Origin: Anaerolineae bacterium
GTDB taxonomy: Bacteria > Chloroflexota > Anaerolineae > DUEN01
Direction: 5' to 3'
Assembly (NCBI GenBank): GCA_025060615.1
Contig: JANXBS010000008.1
Coordinates: 85,129-149,128, forward strand
DNA: 64,000 nucleotides
Shown here: positions 25,081-34,262 of the stretch, piece after piece
How positions within the stretch are numbered: position 1 is the stretch's first letter
Layout of the letters: each line of letters starts with the position of its first letter
Made by a program: the position numbers and the translations under genes
Notes under the pieces: model-generated
What the model was told of the DNA's origin: nothing
Seen by the model: the letters and a program-made list of their open reading frames with translations, nothing else
The model's database searches: none

Positions 25081-26982
25081 ATGGATGAGGCTACGCAAGC
25101 GAACGTTTCCACCGAAACATTCGAGTTTAAGGCCGAAATTCAGCAACTGTTGCACATCTTGGTTCATTCCCTTTACACCGAGCGCGAGATCTTCCTGCGT
25201 GAGCTCATCTCCAACGCCTCGGACGCCCTCCACCGTCTGCAGTTCGAGATGCTGACCACCCGCGACGTGGTAGACCCGGAGGCCGAGCTGGCCATCCGTG
25301 TTGATTTTGACGAGAAAGCTGGCACTCTCACCGTAAGCGACAGCGGCATCGGGATGACGCGTGAAGAGTTGATCGAGAATCTGGGCACCATCGCCCACTC
25401 CGGCGCAATGGCGTTCCTCAAACGACTGCAGGAAAGCGGTCAATCCGCAGCCGAGATCATCGGCCAGTTCGGCGTTGGCTTCTACTCCGTCTTCATGGTC
25501 GCCGACGAAGTGACGGTCACTTCGCGCTCATTTCGGCCGGAAGCCCAGGCAGTGGCCTGGACCTCCCGTGGCGACACACGCTACTCTATCCGCCCAGCCG
25601 AGCGCGCCCGACGGGGGATCAGTGTGGAGATCAAATTGAAGGAGGACGCGCGCGAGTTCCTCAACGCCCATCGGCTGGAGGAGATTGTTCGCCGCTACTC
25701 CGATTTTGTGCCTTTCCCTATCTATGTGAAGGATAAAGTTGTCAACCGACGCACGGCGCCATGGCGGCAGCGGCCGCAGGAACTCACACCGGAACAATAC
25801 CATCAGTTTTACCGACAACTCACGTTGGACACAGCCGATCCGCTGCTATACGTGCATATTTCCGCCGACGCGCCTGTGCACATCCAAGGCATCCTCTACG
25901 TGCCCTCACGGGCTGATCGGGGCCTATACACCGCACGCATGGAACATGGCCCCCGGCTGTACTCGCGCAAAGTGCTTATCCAGGAGCGCGCCAGCGAGCT
26001 CCTGCCGCCTTACTTGCGATTCGTGGAAGGCGTGGTGGATTCCGACGACCTCCCGCTCAACATCTCGCGGGAGACGGTGCAATCCAATCAGGTGATGTCC
26101 CGCATCCGCTCCAACCTGGTGCGCAAGCTGATCAGCGAGCTGAGCACCCTGGCCCAAGAGAATCCCGATCGCTATCTCACCTTCTGGAAAGAGTTTGGCC
26201 CCTTTATCAAAGAGGGGGTGTCCACTGACGCCACCCACCGTGAGTCGTTGATCCCCCTGCTACGCTTCCACAGCTCGAAGACAGCGGAGGGCGAGTGGAT
26301 TTCCCTAGCCCAGTATAAGGAGCGGATGAAGGAGGGGCAACAGGCCATCTATTACGTCCTGGGGGAGGATTTGCGCTCCATCGCCCGCAGCCCACATATG
26401 GACTATTTCCGGGCGAACGACTTGGAAGTGCTTTATCTGACCGAGCCGATTGACAGCTTCCTAGTCATGGGGCTGCGGGAGTTTGACGGGAAACCACTGC
26501 GCAACATCGCCGATGCGGGGCTAGAGCTTCCCGAAGCGAAAGCGGCCCAGACGGATGAGGAAACACTGCCAATCGAGGCATTCGAGCGGCTGCGCGCGAA
26601 GTTTGCGGCCGTGTTAGGCGAGCGCGTGGCCGAAGTGCGCGAATCGAAGTTGCTGCGCGATAGCCCCTGTCGGTTGGTAATACCCCAGAACACGCCCGGC
26701 GCCGACCTGCAACGGGTCTTCCGCATGCTGGAGCGCGACTTCCAGGCGCCGAAGATGATCCTGGAGCTCAACCGGGCACATCCGCTGATTCGCGATCTGG
26801 GCCGGTTGGTGATAGAGGCCCCGGATGATCCGCTCATCGCTCAGTGCGCCGAGCAGCTATACGAGGGGCAACTGCTAAGTGAGGGGATTCACCCCAACCC
26901 GGTAGACATGCTGCCGCGCATTGAGGCGTTGATGGCCGCTGCAGCGCACGCCCGGGTGACCGGGCTGGGGCGAGGCCAATAA
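25081..26982 (+). CDS. htpG: Hsp90-family chaperone HtpG
   Basis: 633 residues from ATG at 25081 behind GGAGGAGGAG. The GHKL ATPase domain shows FLRELISNASDALHRLQFEM, VSDSGIGMTREELIENLGTI, and GQFGVGFYSVFMVADEVTV (lid/ATP site). The middle domain has EFLNAHRLEEIVRRYSDFVP, GILYVPSRADRGLYTARMEH and VEGVVDSDDLPLNISRETVQ with the catalytic-loop Arg. The C-terminal dimerisation domain is complete. Length is normal for bacterial HtpG. The protein assists late folding under heat stress. No CIRCE element or clear heat-shock promoter was seen in the 220 bp upstream. It is transcribed alone and converges on the kinase gene 55 bp downstream. Confidence 0.96.
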   Translation: MDEATQANVSTETFEFKAEIQQLLHILVHSLYTEREIFLRELISNASDALHRLQFEMLTTRDVVDPEAELAIRVDFDEKAGTLTVSDSGIGMTREELIENLGTIAHSGAMAFLKRLQESGQSAAEIIGQFGVGFYSVFMVADEVTVTSRSFRPEAQAVAWTSRGDTRYSIRPAERARRGISVEIKLKEDAREFLNAHRLEEIVRRYSDFVPFPIYVKDKVVNRRTAPWRQRPQELTPEQYHQFYRQLTLDTADPLLYVHISADAPVHIQGILYVPSRADRGLYTARMEHGPRLYSRKVLIQERASELLPPYLRFVEGVVDSDDLPLNISRETVQSNQVMSRIRSNLVRKLISELSTLAQENPDRYLTFWKEFGPFIKEGVSTDATHRESLIPLLRFHSSKTAEGEWISLAQYKERMKEGQQAIYYVLGEDLRSIARSPHMDYFRANDLEVLYLTEPIDSFLVMGLREFDGKPLRNIADAGLELPEAKAAQTDEETLPIEAFERLRAKFAAVLGERVAEVRESKLLRDSPCRLVIPQNTPGADLQRVFRMLERDFQAPKMILELNRAHPLIRDLGRLVIEAPDDPLIAQCAEQLYEGQLLSEGIHPNPVDMLPRIEALMAAAAHARVTGLGRGQ

Positions 26983-27037
26983 CGAGCCGGCGGAGCGCAC
27001 GATCAGCACCTGCAAAGCCCAGCACAAAAGGCATTGA

Positions 27038-27976
27038 TCAGGGCTCTTCAGACACCCTCTGAGAGGCCAAAAATGCCTCTACTTCCGCTCGGGTGGGCAT
27101 GGCTGGCAGGGTGCCTACACGGGTGACGGCCAGCGCGCCCGCAGCGTTAGCGAAACGCACTGCCTCTGGCAACGGTTTCCCCTCCGCCAGAGCCACCACC
27201 AGCGCTCCGCTGAAAGCATCTCCCGCGCCGGTAGTATCCACCACGTTCACCCGAAAGGCCGGGATGTGCTGAGCGCCCTCGCGAGTCACTAGCAGCGCGC
27301 CGGCTGCGCCGCGCTTGAGCACTACCGCCTGTGGTCCCCCGTTTAACAGCTCACGGGCGGCAGCCTCGGCAGCGGCCTCGTCCTCCACCGGATGCCCCAC
27401 CAGTGCAGCCGCCTCCAGCGCGTTAGGCGAGATCACCGTCGCCCGGCCCCAGATCTCCGGCCCGAAGGCGCGCGGCGGGCCCGCGTCTACGATGGCAGGC
27501 ACGCCATGCGCGTGAGCGGCATTCACGGCCGCGGCGACGGCCGCCGGTGGCACCTCGAAATTGATCAGCACGGCGTCCAAATGGTCCCAGTGGGGCGCCA
27601 GACCTGCCTCTACGTGTTCTGGAGTCAGCCGGTCGTTGGCGCCAATGATGACCAGGATCGTATTCTCTCCTTCGTCGTCCACCATGACGACCGCCGCGCC
27701 GGTTTGTACTTCCAGGTCAATGCTGACCGCATCTGTGTTTACCCCTTCGGCGCGCAGAGCGGCCAGCTCCTCGCGACCGAAGTAATCATCGCCAATGCGG
27801 CCGATCAGGATGGAGCGGGCGCCCAGCCGGGCAGCCGCTACTGCCGCGTTGGCTCCCTTGCCACCGGGGCCGATCTTCAGGCGATAGGCCAGGATGTTTT
27901 CGCCGCGCGCGGGCAGGCGCGGCGTGAGCACAGCTAAGTCTGTAATGATACTGCCAACCACTGCGATCGTGGGCAT
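27038..27976 (-). CDS. rbsK: PfkB-family carbohydrate kinase, ribokinase-like
   Basis: 312 residues from ATG at 27976, preceded by GGAGG; a GTG two codons earlier lies in the ribosome-binding region. PfkB signatures are KIGPGGKGANAAVAAARLG (signature 1, residues 35-53) and VNVVDTTGAGDAFSGAL (signature 2; catalytic base Asp253). The substrate-lid strand TGAAVVMVDDEGEN and NFEVPP match ribokinases closely. It would phosphorylate ribose, or a similar sugar or nucleoside, at the 5-position. A perfect 16-bp palindrome sits 15 bp upstream of the start codon and may be an operator. No sugar transporter or rbsD is adjacent, so the in vivo substrate is open. Confidence 0.88.
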   Translation of the reverse strand: MPTIAVVGSIITDLAVLTPRLPARGENILAYRLKIGPGGKGANAAVAAARLGARSILIGRIGDDYFGREELAALRAEGVNTDAVSIDLEVQTGAAVVMVDDEGENTILVIIGANDRLTPEHVEAGLAPHWDHLDAVLINFEVPPAAVAAAVNAAHAHGVPAIVDAGPPRAFGPEIWGRATVISPNALEAAALVGHPVEDEAAAEAAARELLNGGPQAVVLKRGAAGALLVTREGAQHIPAFRVNVVDTTGAGDAFSGALVVALAEGKPLPEAVRFANAAGALAVTRVGTLPAMPTRAEVEAFLASQRVSEEP

Positions 27977-27990
27977 AGGCACCTCCGTTT

Positions 27991-28006
27991 GTTCTCGTTC
28001 GAGAAC
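27991..28006. promoter_or_regulatory. Perfect palindrome upstream of the ribokinase gene (possible operator)
   Basis: GTTCTCG-TT-CGAGAAC, a perfect 7+7 inverted repeat with a 2-bp centre, just upstream of the ribosome-binding site of the kinase gene. The size and even centre fit a LacI-type or similar dimeric repressor site. No regulator gene is adjacent. Confidence 0.45.
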
Positions 28007-28341
28007 CTATTGGCTCACAAGTCAAGGAGACTTTTACCTGACAATCCTTCCCCGGACCATTCGGCTTCTCGTCGGAAGCCTGGCCTAAGAGTATATCGTG
28101 AATGGGACTTCTATGCAACGATGATAGATAGGCGTGACCACAGGCCCGCTTAGAAGTTTCGACAACTATAGAACTCAAATCGGGTTATGAGCATTATGCA
28201 AATTTGCAACATTCCCTGAACGGTAATATTTTATTAAATCGGTCAAGGCACCAGTCCACATTTGTAAGGTCAGGGTCTTAAAGCCTTTCTTGCCACTTTA
28301 TTTCCCCAAACGATAACAGAGACAGAAAGGAGAACCACACC
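28007..28341. other. Intergenic stretch between divergent kinase and CSLREA genes
   Basis: About 335 bp, clearly more AT-rich than its surroundings (for example GGTAATATTTTATTAAATC near 28222-28240), as expected of a region with promoters for two divergent genes. No ORF, RNA gene or strong hairpin was found. AGAAAGGAGAA just before 28342 is the ribosome-binding site of the next gene. Confidence 0.5.
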
Positions 28342-31203
28342 ATGATCACTGCCAACCCTTATTGGCTCTTTCGTCTGGCTACGATCCTATTGTTGGCCCT
28401 CGCCTTGTTCGTCCTCGGGCCGACCACAGTGGTGCGTGGAGCCACCTATACTGTCAATAGCTTGGCCGATCCCGGTGACGGCACCTGTGATACGAACGAA
28501 TGTACTCTTCGCGAAGCGATTACCGCCGCCAATGCCAACTCCGGTTCTGCGGATACCATCAATTTCTCCGTTACTGGCACCATCAACCTGAGCTCGCAGC
28601 TCCCGGACTTGACGGATACGGCCGGAGTGACGATCAGCGGGACAGGCATCACCCTCGATGGCGGCAATAGCATCGCCTATGGCCTGCGCAGCGTCTCGAC
28701 GCAGAACAACACCATTTCTGGCCTCACCCTGCAAAACTTCACCACGGTCGGAATCGAATTCGTTACCTACACGAGTGGCACCGATGGCGGTCATAACTTA
28801 CAAGATGTCACCGTGACCAACAGCAATATTGGCGTCCGGATTTATAACGGCACTGGCGTGAGCATAAGCGACTGCACGCTGACCGATAACAACACTGCCG
28901 GCATCGTAATCGAGTGGTACAGCGGCATTCCCAACATCGACATTGATGGGTGTACCATCGGCGGCAACAGCGGCGACGGCAATGGCATCGGCATTGACAT
29001 CGCCAACGAAGGCGCCGATGGCATTACCATCCAGGACAACACGATTTCCTACAATACCACCCACGGTATTCGAATTTTCGGCGGTGCCGATAACACCACT
29101 ATTGAGGGTAACACCATTACCAACAACGGCAGCAATCAAAACCACTACGGGATTTTTATCACTGGCGCTGGTACCAACGGAACCCAGATCGTCAATAACA
29201 ACACCATCACCTACAATCAGGGCCATGGCATCGCCCTTGTCTCGGGGCCCCAAAACACCGTCATCCGTAGCAATACCATTACCAACAACGGCCAAATCAT
29301 CGTCGGGAGCTATGCAGGCAGCGGTGTCAGCGTTGAAGGCGACGGGACGGATGGGACCATGATTGGTGGCACTGACGGCGACCAGGGCAATGCTATCTGT
29401 TGTAATAACGGTAACGGCATCATCGTTAAGGGCGCAAGTGCTAATGGACCGGCCGATACAAGTATTATCGGCAATGCTATCTACCAGAACGGTCAGGCGA
29501 GCACCAATGGCGTAGGCATCCACATCGCCGGCGTGGTGGAGGACGGGGGCGATGCCGATAGCTACACCGTGGTCGTGCAGAGCAATGCAATTTACGCCAA
29601 TTTCGCCCAAGGTATTCTCATCGAGCACGGCGGGGCCGGTTCGCCGACCAACACGCTCATCGGCGGCACCTATGGCAGCCAGGGCAATCTCGTCTACAAA
29701 AACGGGCAAGAAGGGGTGCTCATCCGGGATAATGGCAGTAACGGCCACGTAGTGCGAGGTAACACTATCGGCATCAGCGTGATGGGCGGCAGCTCATCTG
29801 CAGCGGCACCCAACAATAACTCGGGCGTGGCCATCACCAACGGCGCGCAGAACAATCTTATCGAAGGCAATGACATCGCCTACAACCGCTACCAAGACTT
29901 GCTCCTCTCCGGCAGTGGGACTACCGGCAACGTTGTACAGTATAATTCGATTGACTCTGATAGCAACGAAACGCCGCATAACTATGACAACAGCGGTGTA
30001 GTGATCACAGGGGCAGCGTCGAACAACACCATCGGACCCTGCAACAGCATTACCGATCACCGTTTCGATGGTATCCTCATCCTTGGTGATAACGCTGACA
30101 ACAACATGGTCAAGGACAACAATAGCAACTGCTTCTCCTGGCCTAGTGATACGGCCGGCATCACCGGCAACGGCCGTGGTATCTCGATCGTTAACAATAG
30201 CGTCAGCGGCGAGGCTTTCGGTCGTGTCGATCCCGCCCATGGCATCCCCGGCCCCGACAACACGACTGTCCAGAATAACACCATCAGCAGCAACGTTGGC
30301 GATGGTGTTTATGTTAAGTTAACCTCTAACACCCTAATCAAGAACAACATCATCAACGGTAATGTGACTCACGGCATTCTGTGGGTAGGTTCCACCGGCG
30401 GCAGCATTCAGGGCAATACGATTTCGGGCAATGCGAATCACGGGCTGCGCATCGAGCCCCACTACGGCAGTAGCACGTCGCCCGATACCGCCAGCGATGA
30501 CCATCTCAACGGCACCTTGCGCATCGGCACCGATTCGCCCAATACCTTTGCCCACAACGGCGGCAGCGGGGTTTATATCATTGACGACGACATCGGTTAC
30601 ACCGTGAGCCAGATCGCCAGCAATAACAGCTTCAGCGGCAACCAGAACCAGGTGCAACAGGACTGGCTGGGTGTGGTTGAGCTGTTGGTTTGTAGCGGTG
30701 GCTCGTGTATCCCTATCACGAGTGGCCAGACGGTCACCATCATCGCCAACGGCGGTTCGCCGATTTGGAGCGGCAGCACCTATGATGCTACCGGTTCGAA
30801 TCCTGCTCTGGGTGTGTGGGGACCAAGTGGTCTCGACTACGACGACGTGGACACCTGGTTCACTATCACCGAGGCGCTAGTCGGCAACAACGGCGCTCTG
30901 GTAAGCTATACACCTCACACCGTCACGACGACGGGAACCTACAATCACAGCGGCACCTTTAGCTACGACGGCGACAGCACCACCCATTCGGTCAGCCCCG
31001 ATTACGGGTTACCCTTCAGCAACGACACTGCTTCGAGCTACACCGGCCGCTATCAGATCGCCCAATTAAGGTTTGCACCCACCGCCATAGAGTTGACGAC
31101 GCTGACCGCCACTGTGCCGCAACCGTTGACTTGGCGGCGACTAGTAGTGGTGGCGATCCTGAGCGGTCTTGGCTTCCTTTTAGGGTATCTGAAACGGAGA
31201 TAG
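28342..31203 (+). CDS. Secreted CSLREA-domain parallel beta-helix protein with C-terminal membrane anchor
   Basis: 953 residues, ATG behind AGAAAGGAG. The signal peptide (1 to about 33; LATILLLALALFVLGP) is followed by the CSLREA motif region, CDTNECTLREAITAAN (residues 49-64). A long right-handed beta-helix follows, built of NTI-rich rungs (GNTITNNG, SNTITNNGQ, NNTISSN), with many Asn ladders, to near residue 750. A beta-rich C-terminal domain ends with a TM helix and basic tail (LVVVAILSGLGFLLGYLKRR), so the protein is probably membrane-held. Such helices usually bind or cleave polysaccharides or act as adhesins; no catalytic residues were recognised. A good terminator follows. Its low-complexity Asn/Gly coding creates long antisense reading frames that are not genes. 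Confidence 0.88.
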   Translation: MITANPYWLFRLATILLLALALFVLGPTTVVRGATYTVNSLADPGDGTCDTNECTLREAITAANANSGSADTINFSVTGTINLSSQLPDLTDTAGVTISGTGITLDGGNSIAYGLRSVSTQNNTISGLTLQNFTTVGIEFVTYTSGTDGGHNLQDVTVTNSNIGVRIYNGTGVSISDCTLTDNNTAGIVIEWYSGIPNIDIDGCTIGGNSGDGNGIGIDIANEGADGITIQDNTISYNTTHGIRIFGGADNTTIEGNTITNNGSNQNHYGIFITGAGTNGTQIVNNNTITYNQGHGIALVSGPQNTVIRSNTITNNGQIIVGSYAGSGVSVEGDGTDGTMIGGTDGDQGNAICCNNGNGIIVKGASANGPADTSIIGNAIYQNGQASTNGVGIHIAGVVEDGGDADSYTVVVQSNAIYANFAQGILIEHGGAGSPTNTLIGGTYGSQGNLVYKNGQEGVLIRDNGSNGHVVRGNTIGISVMGGSSSAAAPNNNSGVAITNGAQNNLIEGNDIAYNRYQDLLLSGSGTTGNVVQYNSIDSDSNETPHNYDNSGVVITGAASNNTIGPCNSITDHRFDGILILGDNADNNMVKDNNSNCFSWPSDTAGITGNGRGISIVNNSVSGEAFGRVDPAHGIPGPDNTTVQNNTISSNVGDGVYVKLTSNTLIKNNIINGNVTHGILWVGSTGGSIQGNTISGNANHGLRIEPHYGSSTSPDTASDDHLNGTLRIGTDSPNTFAHNGGSGVYIIDDDIGYTVSQIASNNSFSGNQNQVQQDWLGVVELLVCSGGSCIPITSGQTVTIIANGGSPIWSGSTYDATGSNPALGVWGPSGLDYDDVDTWFTITEALVGNNGALVSYTPHTVTTTGTYNHSGTFSYDGDSTTHSVSPDYGLPFSNDTASSYTGRYQIAQLRFAPTAIELTTLTATVPQPLTWRRLVVVAILSGLGFLLGYLKRR

Positions 31204-31209
31204 GGCTGG

Positions 31210-31238
31210 GGAGAGGAAGTCATTAAGAATTCCTCTCC
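31210..31238 (+). terminator. Intrinsic terminator after the CSLREA gene
   Basis: GGAGAGGAA at 31210-31218 pairs with TTCCTCTCC at 31230-31238, with an 11-nt loop and a T-rich run after it (TTTCTTT). It begins 7 bp after the stop codon. Confidence 0.75.
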
Positions 31239-31433
31239 TTTCTTTGCGAATTAATGCTTTTCATCCTAGACCCGCTGAGCTCGCCACTGTAGCCTTCGCG
31301 CTGTGTAGACAGCGAGCCGACGACCTGCTGTCCATTCCTTCGTCTAACGCAACCCAGTCGCAATAAGGGAAGAGTCGGCCAGCTGCAATCGTATACTCAG
31401 CTTTCTGTAAAGTTGCTATCAGGAGAGCTTATC

Positions 31434-32732
31434 ATGACAGAGTTGCTTGCTGGCTTTGGCCGGGCTGACATCACTCCTAAGATCGGTTGCCAGCTCGTGG
31501 GATATGCCGGACGCTCTAGCGGCGCAACGGGTGTGCATGATCCTTTGTTCTCGCGGGCGCTGGTTCTAGAGAATCCAGATGGACGTTGGGCTCTCATCTC
31601 GAATGATCTCTGTTATCTCAACGCGGAGACTATTCGGGAGATTCGCGAAAGCATCTACCGTCGCGTGGGCATCCCGCCGAGCCATACCTTTGTCGCAGCC
31701 ACGCATACCCACTCAGGCCCCCATGACCGACATGCCCACAATTGGGATCGACCACTGGCTGAGTTAGTAGCTAATGCGGTTGAAACCGCCTGTCAAGCTC
31801 TTCAACCTGCTCGAATTGGTAGTGGCTTTGGTTTCCTGTACGGTTACTCTATCAATCGACGATGGTTGGATCGTCCGATAGATCCGGGCATCGCTGTCCT
31901 ACGGGTAGACGACGCGGCTGGCCGGCCGCTGGGGCTGGTGACGAATTTCGGCTGCCATGCCGTCGTGCTCGGCTATGACAACTACCTGATCAGCGCTGAC
32001 TGGCCGGGCTACGCCTGCGCGAAGCTAGAACAGGCTCTCGGCACAGGGGCGATTTGCCTTTTCTTTCAGGGAGGAGCTGGCGACGTTAACCCCCTGGTGG
32101 AAGGTGTGCGCAAGCATTTGCGTAGCGGCCACACTGTCATTGCTGGAGATCTAAGCGCTTACTACGGCTCATTGGATGATCCCCAACGCTGGAACATTTA
32201 TGACCGCGGGGGCGGCACCTTTGAGGAAGCAGCCGAGTTAGGAGAGGCCTTTGCTGACGAAGTGCTGCGGGTCGCCACTCGCATTTCGACTATGACCCTA
32301 GCGGATTCGATCTGGTCAGAACAAGTGACCATCAACGCTGCCGCTGACCCTGATGAGCCACGTCCAGAACCGCCGGCTTGGTCACGCGCGCTCATCACAG
32401 AAGCGCCAACTATAGCTAACCCGTCAGATATCCCGGCCGAGGTCATGGTATTTAGCTTGGATGGCATGGTGTTGATCGGAGAGCCCGGCGAGCCGTTTAG
32501 CCAAACGGCGGTGAACTTTAAAGTCCGATCGCGCGCTCTAGGGTATACCACCCCTGTGCTGGCGGGATACGCTAACGGATGGCTGGTCTATTTGCCGGAG
32601 CCAGAGGCCTTTGACGAGGGAGGATATGAGCCAGGCTGGGCTGTACGCCTGGGCATTAGCCGCCACTTCCAAATGCGCGTGTGGGAGGCCATCGAGCCCA
32701 TCCTACGACAACGAGCTATGAGAAAAGGGTAA
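31434..32732 (+). CDS. Neutral/alkaline ceramidase N-terminal-domain family hydrolase (copy 1)
   Basis: 432 residues from ATG at 31434 with AGGAG upstream. There is no signal peptide, unlike secreted ceramidases. Family motifs are FGRADITPKIGCQLVGYAGR, HDPLFSRALVL, AATHTHSGPHDRHAH (zinc His-x-His site) and VTNFGCHAVVLGYDN. FFQGGAGDVNP and IGEPGEPFSQ follow, then a C-terminal YANGWLVYLPEPEAFDEGGY. The family includes neutral ceramidases that cut the amide of ceramide, but many short bacterial members of about 430 residues are uncharacterised and may act on other amides or esters. The second copy starts 160 bp downstream, with a broken aminotransferase fragment between. Confidence 0.8.
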   Translation: MTELLAGFGRADITPKIGCQLVGYAGRSSGATGVHDPLFSRALVLENPDGRWALISNDLCYLNAETIREIRESIYRRVGIPPSHTFVAATHTHSGPHDRHAHNWDRPLAELVANAVETACQALQPARIGSGFGFLYGYSINRRWLDRPIDPGIAVLRVDDAAGRPLGLVTNFGCHAVVLGYDNYLISADWPGYACAKLEQALGTGAICLFFQGGAGDVNPLVEGVRKHLRSGHTVIAGDLSAYYGSLDDPQRWNIYDRGGGTFEEAAELGEAFADEVLRVATRISTMTLADSIWSEQVTINAAADPDEPRPEPPAWSRALITEAPTIANPSDIPAEVMVFSLDGMVLIGEPGEPFSQTAVNFKVRSRALGYTTPVLAGYANGWLVYLPEPEAFDEGGYEPGWAVRLGISRHFQMRVWEAIEPILRQRAMRKG

Positions 32733-32735
32733 GCT

Positions 32736-32855
32736 ATGAGCCAATTGGCGATTCATGGAGGTCCGCAGGCAGCCGGCGCATTCAAGATGCCCGAATGGCC
32801 CATCCTCACCGATGAAGACCGCCATACGGTTATGGACGCTCTGGAATCGAAAGAA
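32736..32855 (+). pseudogene. N-terminal remnant of a DegT-family aminotransferase
   Basis: The start MSQLAIHGGPQAAGAFKMPE and the following WPILTDEDRHTVMDALES match the first 40 residues of DegT/AHBA-synthase-like aminotransferases, such as the LAIHGGTP start of the gene at 4405-5643. The rest of the roughly 400-residue protein is missing. The reading frame runs on with unrelated residues to a stop at 32924, overlapping the next gene. It begins 3 bp after the first ceramidase-family gene, so an intact aminotransferase gene once lay in this operon and was almost wholly deleted. Confidence 0.65.
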
Positions 32856-32892
32856 AATGGTGCCGGTCAGCAGTCAAAGGCGTTAACCGCTT

Positions 32893-34257
32893 ATGACCAA
32901 GACCCTTCAGGCTGGAGCGGCTAAGGTAAATATCACGCCGCCGCTAACGATCCCGTATCTAGGCTATGAGCCACGTCACGCCTTCTTCGAGGGTATACAC
33001 GATCCCCTCTATGTCCGCGCTCTGGCCATAGACGACGGGTTGACACAGGCGATCATCCTTGCGGCCGATGCTATCGGCTTTAGTAACGAGATCCTTGGCT
33101 CAGAACGTAACTTCACAGCAGAGGTGCGGGCGCGTATTGAGCGGAGGACCGGCGTACCCGCCACTCATATTATGCTGACCTGCAGCCACGCCCATTCCAC
33201 TCCAGAGACGATCCATCTGCGCCGTCTACTTGATACACCAGCTGCCGCACCGTGGCTAGAAACACTCATAGACCAGTTGACCTCGGCAGCGGTAATGGCG
33301 ATAAGCCGACGCAGAGCCCACATCCTCAAGATCGGCATAGGCGAGGTGCGTGGGCTGGCACGCAATAGACGTGTCCTGGGTAAACATGGAGGCGTTTATC
33401 CGATTGAAGAACGCCCGTCAAAGGACCAGATCGCTGATTGGGGCATCGTTGATCCGCAAGTTGGTGTGCTCCTGCTGGAAGACGAACGCGGTGATTCGTG
33501 CATCGTGCTAGCCAACTTTGCCTGTCATCCGGTCACCGTGCAAGTACAACCGTTGATCTCGGCGGACTTCCCAGGCGCGGCGATGGCACTTGTGGAGCGT
33601 AATGTACCTGGATGTACGGTAAGCCTATTCTTGCAAGGCGCCTGCGGCGATCTAAATCCCGCACGAGACGATAGCCGTGATTTCAAAGACGTAGACCGAT
33701 ATGGCCTGATGTTAGGGGGAGAAGTACTCAAACTAGTAGGCCTCCTGAGCTCACCAGATTACCCGATAAGCCATCCGATTGTTGCTGTAAATTCTGTAGT
33801 CATCTCGCTTCCTACACGAGATGTACCAGCACGCGACTCGGTGTTGAAGACCTTCGAAGAAGCAGATCGAAAACTAGCGATGGCAACAACAGAAGAGGAA
33901 CGGAAACATTTTGCGAAGGAACGGCGTCAAGCCGAGGAAGCTTTAATCCTTATCGCCCGTAGCGCAGAGCCAATTGAAGCGGAAATCCAGGTTATGCGGT
34001 TGGGTGATGCTGCACTTGTTGCAATCCCAGGGGAGCTATTTGCCGAGCTTGGCTTGGAGATCAAGCGAAGAAGCATCGCTCCATATACCTTCATCGTCTG
34101 TTATGCCAACGGCTGGATCGGCTATATCCCCACAGAAAAAGCCTGGGGCCAAGGAGGCTACGAGGTAGAGCTCGGCCCTTGGACACGCGTCGGCCCTATG
34201 GCCGGAGTCCTCGTCGTTGAAAAGGCGATTGAGTTGATCCGTGAAGCGATGAAGTAA
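32893..34257 (+). CDS. Neutral/alkaline ceramidase N-terminal-domain family hydrolase (copy 2)
   Basis: 454 residues. The motif order is as in copy 1: GAAKVNITPPLTIPYLGY, HDPLYVRALAIDD, TCSHAHSTPETIH (zinc-site counterpart), LANFACHPVTVQV, LFLQGACGDLNPARD, AIPGELFAELGLEIK and YANGWIGYIPTEKAWGQGGY. A long charged helix (about 315-345; EEERKHFAKERRQAEEA) is inserted before the C-terminal part. There is no signal peptide. Divergence from copy 1 is large, so the pair is not a recent duplication. The ribosome-binding site (AAAGG) is weak, and the gene starts inside the reading frame of the aminotransferase remnant. Convergent comM ends 5 bp after its stop. The substrate is unknown. Confidence 0.8.
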   Translation: MTKTLQAGAAKVNITPPLTIPYLGYEPRHAFFEGIHDPLYVRALAIDDGLTQAIILAADAIGFSNEILGSERNFTAEVRARIERRTGVPATHIMLTCSHAHSTPETIHLRRLLDTPAAAPWLETLIDQLTSAAVMAISRRRAHILKIGIGEVRGLARNRRVLGKHGGVYPIEERPSKDQIADWGIVDPQVGVLLLEDERGDSCIVLANFACHPVTVQVQPLISADFPGAAMALVERNVPGCTVSLFLQGACGDLNPARDDSRDFKDVDRYGLMLGGEVLKLVGLLSSPDYPISHPIVAVNSVVISLPTRDVPARDSVLKTFEEADRKLAMATTEEERKHFAKERRQAEEALILIARSAEPIEAEIQVMRLGDAALVAIPGELFAELGLEIKRRSIAPYTFIVCYANGWIGYIPTEKAWGQGGYEVELGPWTRVGPMAGVLVVEKAIELIREAMK

Positions 34258-34262
34258 AGGGC

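Noticed and set aside
28798..29748. Long minus-strand open frame (316 codons) inside the CSLREA gene
   Set aside because: It is the antisense of the NTI/GNG-rich beta-helix rungs; the translation is monotonous Ala/Ile/Val/Asp without any domain and has no ribosome-binding site.
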